DNA of 7,763 nt, from positions 1 through 7,763 of the forward strand of contig JAGVBM010000115.1 of the NCBI GenBank assembly GCA_020059765.1, read 5' to 3'. The translations under genes and the position numbers were made by a program. Of this stretch, positions 1 to 6,260 are shown in pieces. The first letter of the stretch is position 1. Each line of letters opens with the position of its first letter. Source of the stretch: Bacillota bacterium. GTDB taxonomy: Bacteria; Bacillota; Bacilli; Tumebacillales; Effusibacillaceae. The notes beneath the pieces were generated by a model, which was not told where the DNA came from, did not search any database, and saw only the letters and a program-made list of their open reading frames with translations.

Positions 1-636
1 CGAACCGAAAATATCATCCAACTGCCGCAGACGATCCGGGTTCACGTCGAGGATCGTTACGTCGGCGCCGAGGCCGATGGCGATTTTCGCTGCGTTGGTA
101 CCGACCACCCCGCCGCCGATGACGGTCACTTTGCCCGCTTTCACGCCGGGAACGCCGCCGAGCAAAATGCCTTTGCCGCCATGGGGCTTTTCCAGAAACT
201 GTGCGCCGATTTGCACCGACATCCGGCCGGCGACTTCGCTCATCGGAGTCAACAAAGGCAGTGTGCGTTTGACTTCCACCGTTTCATACGCAATGGCGGT
301 CACGCCTTTTTCTTTCAAGGCGCGCGCCAGTTCCGGCTCGGCTGCCAAATGCAGGTAGGTGAACAATATCAGCCCTTCCCGGAAGTAGCCGTATTCGGAG
401 GCCAGCGGCTCCTTTACCTTCATCACCATTGCGGCTTTCGCCCATACATCGGCTGCTTTGTCCAATATTTTGGCGCCTGCCGCCGCATATTCTTCATTTG
501 TGAAACCGCTCCCAAGACCGGCATTGGTTTCGATCAACACTTCATGACCTGCTTTGGTAAAAGCCACAACGCCTGCGGGCGTAAGGGCGACGCGATTTTC
601 ATTGTTCTTGATTTCCTTCGGTACACCGATAATCAT
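1..636 (-). CDS. ald: Alanine dehydrogenase, N-terminal 212 residues (3' end outside window)
   Basis: The protein catalyses NAD-dependent oxidative deamination of L-alanine to pyruvate and ammonium in the cytosol, feeding alanine into central metabolism. Reading the minus strand from the ATG at 636 gives MIIGVPKEIKNNENRVALTP, the family's standard N-terminus. Residues expected at the active site are present: Arg15, Lys75 (in MKVKEP) and His96 (in TYLHLA). The Rossmann nucleotide-binding loop GGGVVGT lies at about 174-180, followed by the acidic strand end ILDVNPDRL at about 195-203. Family members are about 370-380 residues, so roughly 55-60% is visible and the frame is open to base 1. A GGGGGAG ribosome binding site lies 7 bases before the ATG. 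The adjacent upstream gene on the same strand is its probable regulator. No disruption is visible. Identification is by recognised family motifs, not by a search. Confidence 0.96.
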   Translation of the reverse strand, partial: MIIGVPKEIKNNENRVALTPAGVVAFTKAGHEVLIETNAGLGSGFTNEEYAAAGAKILDKAADVWAKAAMVMKVKEPLASEYGYFREGLILFTYLHLAAEPELARALKEKGVTAIAYETVEVKRTLPLLTPMSEVAGRMSVQIGAQFLEKPHGGKGILLGGVPGVKAGKVTVIGGGVVGTNAAKIAIGLGADVTILDVNPDRLRQLDDIFGS

Positions 637-669
637 CGTGTGCTCCCCCTTTTATGTCTGTCTGATCTT

Positions 670-699
670 AGTATAAGAGAGCACCGAATGTTATACATT
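670..699 (-). promoter_or_regulatory. Candidate activator-dependent promoter and operator for ald
   Basis: In the gap between adeR and ald, the minus strand has a -10-like TATACT at 675-670 (5 of 6 matches to TATAAT), placing transcription start near 663 and giving a leader of about 27 bases. The hexamer 17 bases upstream (ATGTAT) is a poor -35. Instead this position is covered by a perfect inverted repeat, AATGT-TAT-ACATT, at 687-699, overlapping a second palindrome TACATTGTA at 694-702. A weak -35 covered by a palindrome suits control by an activator, plausibly the adjacent PucR-type protein. The repeats are seen directly; their function is inferred. Confidence 0.35.
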
Positions 700-738
700 G
701 TAGCGAACAAAGAAAAGAATCGTTCTCGTTTGTGAAAT

Positions 739-1986
739 TTAACAAATCCGATCCGAATCGATCCTTTCCAGCTTCAAATCCAGGTAAAGGGAGATTTTCT
801 GATCGGTATTCTTCAAATCGATCCCGGCGATTTCGGAGATTCGCGTCAGCCGATAGTTCATCGTGTTGACGTGGATATGCAGGTGATCCGCCGCATCTTT
901 CACGTTGCAGTCATGGGTCAGATAGACCTCCAGCGTCTTCAGCATACAGGTGCGATGCTCCCGGTCATATTCCCACAGCCGATTGAGGTGCGGATTGCCG
1001 ATGTTGTGAAGCCGCTTTTGCTCCAGCATGCCGGGCAGGTAGCGGTAAAACCCGAGATCTTCCGAATAGAAAATCGTCCTCGTCTCATCCGGAAACTGGC
1101 TCTTGATGCGGATGACCTCGACGGCTTCCCGGAAGCTCGCTTCCACTCTGGTATAATCGCCCTCGATCAAGGCACTGGCCCCCGCCGTCACAGGCGCCGC
1201 CTGAAAGCGATCCTCCATGCGCTGCATGAAATCCTGGATAAAATCGGCAAAGTCCTGTTTGGAGGCTGTTTTGCCAACAGGTCCCGCCAACAGGATCAAC
1301 TGATCCCGGTCCGCCGCCGAACAGACGATTCGTACCCGTTGGGTGGTGGTGATCAAATAATGAATGTGCGGGTTCAAGGTTTCGTTGATCTCTTCGGCAA
1401 ACCGAAAAACGATGATCTGATAGGCGCTGGGCAAGGACAGCTGCAGTTGCGCCGCATGTTCTCGAATCTGCGATTGCGATTTGAGCAGACCGGTCAGCAG
1501 TTTCCAAAACAGCTCCTGAATCCCTTCCTGCTGTTTGCGCTTGTGAACCTGCAATTGCAGCAGTTTGGTGCGGGCGGCTTGCGCCGCTTTTTTCAATTGC
1601 TGCAAGGCAAGGCCTGTCAGTTTGCTCTCCACTTCCAATACCCAGATGTAGCCGAGCACATGGTCATTTTTTCGAATCGAAATGGCGACCCGGTTGCCGA
1701 GACCGACATCGTGAATGGCGGGAATCCGCACCGGCTCGTCACTGGAAATCAGCTGCTGAATCACGCCGTCCCGCCACAAGCTGTTGATAACTTTTTCCGG
1801 CACGCGCCGCCCGATAATGGTCGCAATCCGCGCCGGATCGGTCTGCGGGTCGTGGGAACTGTAGGCGAGCAGGCGGTGATTGGCGTCTTCCAGCGTCACC
1901 GGACATTGCAGCACGTCGCTGATTGCATCCACCAAGGTTTCCAGACTGTCAAATGTCCCGTCAAAGGGATCGCGCATTTCGTTCAC
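739..1986 (-). CDS. adeR: PucR/CdaR-family transcriptional regulator, AdeR-like (probable regulator of ald)
   Basis: This is a 415-residue DNA-binding regulator. Residues about 1-145 form a sensory region (GAF/PucR-like; it contains LEDANHRLLAYSS and RVAISIRKNDHVLGYIWVLE). Residues about 150-310 form the degenerate GGDEF-like middle domain typical of CdaR/PucR proteins. Residues about 346-393 form the C-terminal PucR-type helix-turn-helix (LEVYLTHDCNVKDAADHLHI, then HVNTMNYRLTRI). The GTG start at 1986 is preferred because an AGGAG lies 9 bases upstream; the internal ATG at residue 4 is too far from it. The product lies immediately upstream of ald on the same strand. In Bacillus species AdeR, a PucR-family protein, activates ald, and the symbol rests on this context plus domain layout. 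The inducer is probably alanine or a related metabolite, which is inference. It could also be another CdaR-type activator, but the ald adjacency makes this less likely. Confidence 0.88.
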   Translation of the reverse strand: MNEMRDPFDGTFDSLETLVDAISDVLQCPVTLEDANHRLLAYSSHDPQTDPARIATIIGRRVPEKVINSLWRDGVIQQLISSDEPVRIPAIHDVGLGNRVAISIRKNDHVLGYIWVLEVESKLTGLALQQLKKAAQAARTKLLQLQVHKRKQQEGIQELFWKLLTGLLKSQSQIREHAAQLQLSLPSAYQIIVFRFAEEINETLNPHIHYLITTTQRVRIVCSAADRDQLILLAGPVGKTASKQDFADFIQDFMQRMEDRFQAAPVTAGASALIEGDYTRVEASFREAVEVIRIKSQFPDETRTIFYSEDLGFYRYLPGMLEQKRLHNIGNPHLNRLWEYDREHRTCMLKTLEVYLTHDCNVKDAADHLHIHVNTMNYRLTRISEIAGIDLKNTDQKISLYLDLKLERIDSDRIC

Positions 1987-2019
1987 GGATCATAACTCCT
2001 GACTTTCGGATAGTACTAT

Positions 2020-2034
2020 AAACATCTCATGTTT
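2020..2034. promoter_or_regulatory. Palindrome in the adeR/LCP divergent gap (possible operator)
   Basis: A perfect inverted repeat AAACAT-CTC-ATGTTT with 6-base arms and a 3-base spacer lies 34 bases upstream of the GTG start of adeR. On the minus strand it abuts a -10-like TATAGT at 2020-2015 and has no recognisable -35. It could be an autoregulatory site for adeR or a site for an unrelated regulator. The rest of the 1987-2121 gap shows no convincing promoter for the plus-strand LCP gene. Confidence 0.25.
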
Positions 2035-2110
2035 GCGGAGATTCGACAATTCCTTTTTTATACAGAAGCAGACAGATGATTATTTGCACTCCATGGTTCA
2101 TATACATCAG

Positions 2111-2115
2111 AGGAG
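2111..2115 (+). promoter_or_regulatory. Ribosome binding site deciding the LCP start
   Basis: AGGAG ends 6 bases before the ATG at 2122. An in-frame TTG at 2116 touches this site directly and cannot be served by it, so the ATG two codons later is the start. Confidence 0.75.
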
Positions 2116-2121
2116 TTGAGT

Positions 2122-3117
2122 ATGCGAAATGGGATGGATGAAATGGCAGCAGCTGAATCAACGGCGAAACGGATCATGGTTGTCCTGCTTTTGCTCTGCA
2201 TGGCGCTCGGCGGAGGACTGGCATGGGGATATTGGAAATATGAACCGAAACACCACTTTGACAACACGCGAGTGCCTGTGTTGGCCGAACCGGATTCGAC
2301 GCAATATGCGAACGCCGCTCAGGAGAAAACAGGTTCCGTTCAGGAACACGTCAAATCCTTCAATATCCTGCTGCTTGGAATCGACGGAAGGGAAGGAGAG
2401 TTGGCGCGCTCGGACGTCATTATGGCAGCCCACGTGAACCCCGCTGCGAAAAGTGTCACTCTCCTATCGCTGCCAAGGGATACGCGGGTTGACATTCCCG
2501 GCGTCGGATACACGAAACTGAATCATGCCCATGTCATCGGGCAGGAAAAGGGTGGGAATGATTCCGGAACGGAATTAGTGATTCAAACGGTGAGCCGTTT
2601 TCTTGACATTCCCATTCATTACTACGTCAAGACAGATTTTGCAGGATTTCAAAATTTCATCGATACGATCGGCGGGATTGATGTTCCCGTGCAAACACCG
2701 GTTCGCTTAACCTGGGACAATATCACGATTCCTGCCGGGACGCAGCATTTCAATGGCAATCTGGCGCTGAAATTCGTTCGTGAAAGATATTCGTTGGCAA
2801 ACGGCGATTTCGGCCGTCAGGCAGATCAAGCGTTAGTGTTGCGATCTGTTGTGCAAAAGCTGCTCACGCCAACTTATATTCCCAAACTTCCGCGCCTGAT
2901 TCGGCAAGTGCAGGACGATTTTCTGAAAACGAATTTGACAGAAAGCGATTTGATCAGTCTTGCTTGGCTGTTTCAAGGAATGTCCGGGGATCAAATCAAA
3001 TACCTGCAAGTTCCCGGACATTCGGAAACAGGGATGGATCCGCTGGTGAAAGCCGAAGTCTTCTACTGGATACCTGATCCGGACTTCAAATACTTCTTTG
3101 CCAAAAACTTCAGGTAA
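2122..3117 (+). CDS. LytR-CpsA-Psr (LCP) family cell-wall polymer transferase
   Basis: This is a 331-residue membrane-anchored enzyme. LCP proteins move a polyprenyl-pyrophosphate-linked polymer (teichoic acid or capsule) onto peptidoglycan on the outer face of the membrane. A short cytosolic N-terminus is followed by one membrane segment at about 18-38, then an extracellular domain. LCP signatures are present: FNILLLGIDGREGE at 80-93, ARSDVIM at 95-101, LLSLPRDTRVDIPGVG at 114-129, TKLNHAHVIG at 131-140, and the arginine-rich FVRERYSLANGDFGRQ at 218-233. The conserved Arg/Asp residues (Arg96, Asp98, Arg119, Asp120, Arg122, Arg220, Arg232) are intact, so it looks functional. Length is normal for the family. 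In capsule loci of streptococci the equivalent gene is cpsA. Its place at the head of this EPS module suggests it attaches that polymer, but a general TagT/U/V role cannot be excluded. The last 55 bp overlap the opposing ATP-grasp gene. Confidence 0.93.
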   Translation: MRNGMDEMAAAESTAKRIMVVLLLLCMALGGGLAWGYWKYEPKHHFDNTRVPVLAEPDSTQYANAAQEKTGSVQEHVKSFNILLLGIDGREGELARSDVIMAAHVNPAAKSVTLLSLPRDTRVDIPGVGYTKLNHAHVIGQEKGGNDSGTELVIQTVSRFLDIPIHYYVKTDFAGFQNFIDTIGGIDVPVQTPVRLTWDNITIPAGTQHFNGNLALKFVRERYSLANGDFGRQADQALVLRSVVQKLLTPTYIPKLPRLIRQVQDDFLKTNLTESDLISLAWLFQGMSGDQIKYLQVPGHSETGMDPLVKAEVFYWIPDPDFKYFFAKNFR

Positions 3118-4250
3118 GAAAACAGCGGCAAGGGATCTGACCAGCTCCAGACAGCGCCCTGAAGTTTGTATCTGACCATATACTGCAAATAATCAAGCAG
3201 GAATCGCCAGCCTGTCTTGGGAAAATTGCGCAGGTCATTCAGGAAAAAAAACCAGACGACGGGTCTGCGAAATGACGGGTCTTGCAGCAAGCCGCTTGTG
3301 GGTCTGCCGATCAGATTGAGATAGATTCGGTAGACAAACAAGCTTTTCAATTTGTGCACGATGCCGGTTTCCAGCGGAAAACGTCCGTTTACCTCGATAA
3401 TATAGAAATCTTTCGCTTGTTCACAATACTTGTATTCAATCATTGCGATTCCGACATAATTCACCGATTCCAGCAAGCGGACGCTGTACTCTTCCAGTAG
3501 GGGCCGGCGGCATTCCAGATGCACGGTGGCAGTCCCGTAATCCATTGGGTATTGACGGATTTTTTGCACGGTAAACCCGTGCATGATTCTGCCCTGCGGG
3601 TCTCGGTAGAGAGTTATTGAAAACAGATTCTCCACACGGCCCGATACAATTTGCTGCGTTACACTCTCGATGTAGCAGGCTTCCATCAATTGCAGCGTAT
3701 GTAAAAGTTCTTCCCGGTTTTTGCATTCATAACCTTTTTGAGGCTTGCTGTCACTCACGGCAAAAAATTGATCCCTGTTCACCGGTTTTACGAGCACGGG
3801 GAATTGGCAAACTTCTTTCTGCTGGGCTCCCAACCATGATTTGGGCGTTTTGATGCCGACTCGTTCAGCCGAACGAACCAGCAAATTTTTTTCCGTCAGC
3901 TGCAAATTGTTGGAATGAAACGGAGCCGCGTAAAACGATGACAATTGCGGCCAATTTTTTTGCAACAGTTCGAGATAGCCGTCATTGTCGGTAAACAGGA
4001 CCGGTTTATGGTCAACGAATTTTGGCAAAGTCAGCAAAAAACTTACTATTTGTTGATTGTCCGTAATGGGCAAAGACAGGCAGTATTTTGAACGAATCGC
4101 ATAAGTGGCTTGCCCGATGCCCACTATGGGAACCCCTTGTTTTCCCAGTTCGCGGATAATGGCCAAGGCTCCCATTCCCCCCGCAAGAACCACGGCCAGG
4201 TTTTTCTCTTTTTGCATCACTCTGACTCTTTCAAACGGATAGGGAATCAA
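3063..4250 (-). CDS. ATP-grasp superfamily protein (COG3919-like carboligase), substrate unknown
   Basis: This is a 395-residue predicted ATP-dependent carboxylate-amine/thiol ligase. The N-terminal pre-ATP-grasp fold carries a glycine-rich loop, VVLAGGMGALAIIRELG, at about 20-36. The ATP-grasp core follows, with the nucleotide-binding lysine in FPVLVKPV (Lys155) and the metal-binding strand YIIEVNGRFPLETG at about 283-296 (Glu286, Asn288, Arg290). MIEYKY at about 271-276 supplies another conserved acidic residue. The C-terminal 70 residues are rich in aromatic and basic residues (VVWFFFLNDL, then LLDYLQYMVRYKL), suggesting membrane association. ATP-grasp enzymes form acyl-phosphate intermediates and join them to an amine or similar nucleophile; here the substrate cannot be read from sequence. 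The gene is antisense within an EPS module. The TTG start at 4250 is chosen because GGAGG lies 8 bases upstream; an ATG at 4217 is the alternative but lacks a good site. The 3' end overlaps the LCP gene by 55 bp. Confidence 0.85.
   Translation of the reverse strand: MIPYPFERVRVMQKEKNLAVVLAGGMGALAIIRELGKQGVPIVGIGQATYAIRSKYCLSLPITDNQQIVSFLLTLPKFVDHKPVLFTDNDGYLELLQKNWPQLSSFYAAPFHSNNLQLTEKNLLVRSAERVGIKTPKSWLGAQQKEVCQFPVLVKPVNRDQFFAVSDSKPQKGYECKNREELLHTLQLMEACYIESVTQQIVSGRVENLFSITLYRDPQGRIMHGFTVQKIRQYPMDYGTATVHLECRRPLLEEYSVRLLESVNYVGIAMIEYKYCEQAKDFYIIEVNGRFPLETGIVHKLKSLFVYRIYLNLIGRPTSGLLQDPSFRRPVVWFFFLNDLRNFPKTGWRFLLDYLQYMVRYKLQGAVWSWSDPLPLFSYLKFLAKKYLKSGSGIQ
3105..3167. repeat. 10-bp perfect inverted repeat at the LCP stop codon
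   Basis: AAACTTCAGG at 3105-3114 is the exact reverse complement of CCTGAAGTTT at 3158-3167, with 43 bases between. The left arm ends directly before the LCP stop codon (TAA, 3115-3117) and the whole element lies within the ATP-grasp coding region. There is no T-tract after either arm, so it is not a standard intrinsic terminator. A match of this length at this distance could occur by chance in a window of this size. Confidence 0.3.
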
Positions 4251-4435
4251 AAATTCCGCCTCCAATGCAAGCTGTGAATTGTTCTACTTTTTTAATGCCA
4301 GTCATAATTTTAATTCAGGTGTCTCTAAAAATACCATATGGAGCTTGGACTCTGAATAGAATGAGAAACTTTAGGAATGGCAAACTCCGCCATCCGGGAG
4401 ATGTGGAAGTTTCGCGTAGAAGGAGGGGGAGACAA
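4251..4435. promoter_or_regulatory. Divergent control region between the ATP-grasp gene and cpsB
   Basis: This 185 bp AT-richer gap must hold the start signals for the leftward ATP-grasp gene and probably for the rightward cpsB operon. A weak plus-strand promoter candidate is TTGTTC at 4279-4284 and CATAAT at 4303-4308 with an 18-base spacer. A small imperfect hairpin (CTCC 4385-4388 with GGAG 4397-4400) lies in the cpsB leader. No strong consensus promoter is visible on the minus strand. The boundaries are defined by the genes; the promoter assignment is tentative. Confidence 0.3.
4259..4263 (-). promoter_or_regulatory. Ribosome binding site deciding a TTG start
   Basis: On the minus strand GGAGG (plus strand cctcc) lies 8 bases before the in-frame TTG at 4250-4248. 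Neither the farther upstream TTG at 4265 (which contains part of this site) nor the ATG at 4217 has a comparable signal. Confidence 0.55.
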
Positions 4436-5188
4436 ATGGAGTATTATCCTTTGATTGATCTGCACTGCCATATTTTGCCCTGGTTTGACGACGGGCCGTC
4501 GAGTGACGACGAAGCTTTGGAAATGGCCCGGATCGCCATACAGGATGGGATAACGGATATTGTCGCAACGCCGCATACGGAAAACGGACTGTATCAAAAC
4601 AGCGCTGAGCGTGTGACAGAAGCAGTCGAACGATTGCAGCGGAAACTGCGGGAAGAAAATCTGCCCCTCCGCATTCATGTGGGATCAGAAGTTCGCATTC
4701 ATGTCGATCTGATCGACAATCTGCAAACCTCCAAGACAGCCACTTATTGCAATGCGAAGCGTTACGTGCTGCTGGAACTGCCTGCTTCGCAAGTGCCACT
4801 GTTCGTAACCGACCTGATTCGGGAACTCAAGGCAGCCTCTATCATGCCGATTCTGGCTCATCCGGAAAGAAACCGGATTTTGCAGGCGGAACCTGAGCGG
4901 TTGCGTGAATGGATCAAGGAAGGGGCGATCGCACAGGTAACTGCAGACAGTCTGGCAGGAAAAATGGGGAAAAGGGCGCAGACAACAGCTCGCCATCTGG
5001 TTGTGAATAATCTGGTGCACGTCTTGGCCAGCGACGCTCACAATAGCAGCAACCGAAAACCGCAATTGCGGGAAGCTTTCCGATTGTTGGAAAGATTGAC
5101 TTCCAGAGCGACCGCCCGACAATTCCTTTTAAACGCACAAACGATTCTTGCGGGAAATGATTGCAAGCGACAAGATTTTGCAGGATGA
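4436..5188 (+). CDS. cpsB: CpsB/YwqE-family PHP-domain protein tyrosine phosphatase
   Basis: This is a 250-residue metal-dependent phosphatase that removes phosphate from the tyrosine cluster of the partner BY-kinase, so setting EPS output. The PHP metal-binding motifs appear in order: IDLHCHILPWFDDGP at 7-21 (His10, His12, Asp18/Asp19), VATPHTENGLY at 43-53 (His47), GSEVRIH at 83-89 (Glu85), PILAHPERN at 138-146 (His142) and LASDAHNSSNR at 197-207 (Asp200, His202). All are intact and the length is typical. The ATG at 4436 follows AGGAGG (4421-4426) by 9 bases. The reading frame stays open upstream to 4265, but that stretch lacks a start signal and family similarity. The next gene begins within about 15 bp of the stop, so they are probably co-transcribed. 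The symbol follows streptococcal usage; in Bacillus the equivalent is ywqE. Confidence 0.93.
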   Translation: MEYYPLIDLHCHILPWFDDGPSSDDEALEMARIAIQDGITDIVATPHTENGLYQNSAERVTEAVERLQRKLREENLPLRIHVGSEVRIHVDLIDNLQTSKTATYCNAKRYVLLELPASQVPLFVTDLIRELKAASIMPILAHPERNRILQAEPERLREWIKEGAIAQVTADSLAGKMGKRAQTTARHLVVNNLVHVLASDAHNSSNRKPQLREAFRLLERLTSRATARQFLLNAQTILAGNDCKRQDFAG

Positions 5189-5193
5189 AAGGA
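5188..5193 (+). promoter_or_regulatory. Ribosome binding site for the sugar transferase, overlapping the cpsB stop
   Basis: AAAGGA lies 8 bases before the ATG at 5202 and starts on the last base of the cpsB stop codon. A second, weaker AGGA at 5182-5185 could serve the ATG at 5193. An in-frame TTG at 5148 and ATG at 5157 inside cpsB have no comparable site. The position suggests translational coupling to cpsB. Confidence 0.5.
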
Positions 5194-5201
5194 TGTACAA
5201 G

Positions 5202-6227
5202 ATGCGGAGAAAGGACGATTTCATCCGCCAGCGGGTGTTACTCATTGGGGAAACAATTGCCGATTGTATCGATCACGCGGAAAAGCTGCATCTAACGATG
5301 CGCGATCGGTTTGCAGTGGAGGGCATGCTGGAGGCGAGTGAACGGGAACAGTTGCCGATAAAACTCCAGACGGCCGATGTGGTGCTGATCAGTCAACGCA
5401 TAAAAGACAAGACCGATCTGATTCGTCTTTGTGCCATAAAGGGAAAAGAGGTGTTGGTGATACCGGATTTGCTCGAAATGTATTTCTTGAAATCCATTCC
5501 ACGACAGCTGGACGATGTATTGGTGCTGTCGATTCAACCGCCGCCGTGTTATAAAAAGCCGCTCATTTTAAAACGGATGTTTGATGTGGTCGGCTCGCTT
5601 CTGTTGCTGGTGATTTTTAGCCCCACGATGTTGTTCTTGTGGGCGGTGATTCCTCTCACATCGCGAGGTCCGGCCGTTTATAAACAAGAACGAGTCGGGT
5701 TAAACGGGAAACCTTACTGGATGTACAAGTTTCGAAGTTTGGTGCAGAATGCGGAACAATACACGGGACCGGTTCTTGTCTTGGAGAAAGACCCTCGAAT
5801 CACACGGATCGGCAGATGGATACGGGCCACTCGGTTTGATGAGCTTCCCCAGTTGCTTAATGTGCTGAAAGGGGAGATGAGTCTTGTCGGACCGCGTCCC
5901 GAGCGATTCCATTTTGTCCGGCAGTATCAGGAAACCATTCCCAATTATCTGGATCGTTTAACGATGAAACCGGGCATCACAGGTTTGGCGCAGGTGATGG
6001 CGAAGTACAGTTCGACCGTGGAGGACAAACTGCGGTTTGATCTGTTGTATATCGTATCCTATTCATTTTTGCTGGATCTGAAAATTCTCTTGCAAACCTT
6101 TCACGTCATCTTCCGAAAAGACAGTTCTAGAGGAATCAAAATGGAACAACGGCATGACAGTTCTGTTGCAGCATTCTTTCACATGTCCCAAAACGTAAGC
6201 AGCAGTGACAAAGTATCGCAAATTTAG
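5202..6227 (+). CDS. Polyprenyl-phosphate sugar-1-phosphate transferase (EPS initiating enzyme)
   Basis: This is a 341-residue initiating transferase (bacterial sugar transferase family, WbaP/CpsE/EpsL type) that puts a sugar-1-phosphate on undecaprenyl phosphate at the cytosolic membrane face. Residues about 10-112 form a Rossmann-like N-domain (RVLLIGETIADCIDH at 11-25; ADVVLIS at 58-64; KEVLVIPDL at 82-90). The catalytic domain follows: LKRMFDVVGS at 123-132, a membrane or re-entrant helix at about 128-152, TSRGPAVYKQERVG at 153-166, YKFRSL at 175-180, RFDELPQLLNVLKGEMSLVG at 211-230 containing the Asp-Glu pair at 213-214, PRPER at 231-235, and KPGITGLAQ at 256-264. The usual four N-terminal membrane helices are absent. 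A 35-residue serine-rich tail follows the conserved end. ATG 5202 has the best ribosome site; ATG 5193 is possible. The sugar it transfers cannot be told from sequence. Confidence 0.92.
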   Translation: MRRKDDFIRQRVLLIGETIADCIDHAEKLHLTMRDRFAVEGMLEASEREQLPIKLQTADVVLISQRIKDKTDLIRLCAIKGKEVLVIPDLLEMYFLKSIPRQLDDVLVLSIQPPPCYKKPLILKRMFDVVGSLLLLVIFSPTMLFLWAVIPLTSRGPAVYKQERVGLNGKPYWMYKFRSLVQNAEQYTGPVLVLEKDPRITRIGRWIRATRFDELPQLLNVLKGEMSLVGPRPERFHFVRQYQETIPNYLDRLTMKPGITGLAQVMAKYSSTVEDKLRFDLLYIVSYSFLLDLKILLQTFHVIFRKDSSRGIKMEQRHDSSVAAFFHMSQNVSSSDKVSQI

Positions 6228-6260
6228 GTTGTAATCGAACAAATTAAGGGAGTTGCGAAT

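Noticed and set aside
181..735. Open frame of 184 codons on the plus strand opposite ald
   Set aside because: It is antisense to ald, the protein has no family features, and its end runs through the ald promoter gap.
700..741. Possible terminator after adeR
   Set aside because: No stable GC-rich hairpin followed by a T-run could be seen, so read-through from adeR into ald cannot be excluded.
871..1995. Long open frame (374 codons) on the plus strand opposite adeR
   Set aside because: It lies entirely antisense to a gene with clear PucR-family domains, shows no recognisable domain, and is explained by codon bias of the real gene.
2044..2064. Possible plus-strand promoter for the LCP gene (TATACA with upstream TTCGACA)
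   Set aside because: The spacing between the hexamers is far too short, and no -35 is found at 16-18 bases from TATACA.
4265..4435. In-frame 57-codon upstream extension of cpsB
   Set aside because: The extension has no ribosome binding site at its TTG, resembles nothing in the phosphatase family, and the ATG at 4436 has an excellent site. It is more likely untranslated leader.
5148..5201. Upstream starts (TTG 5148, ATG 5157) for the sugar transferase within cpsB
   Set aside because: They lack a good ribosome binding site and add residues with no family similarity; the ATGs at 5193 and 5202 are better served.
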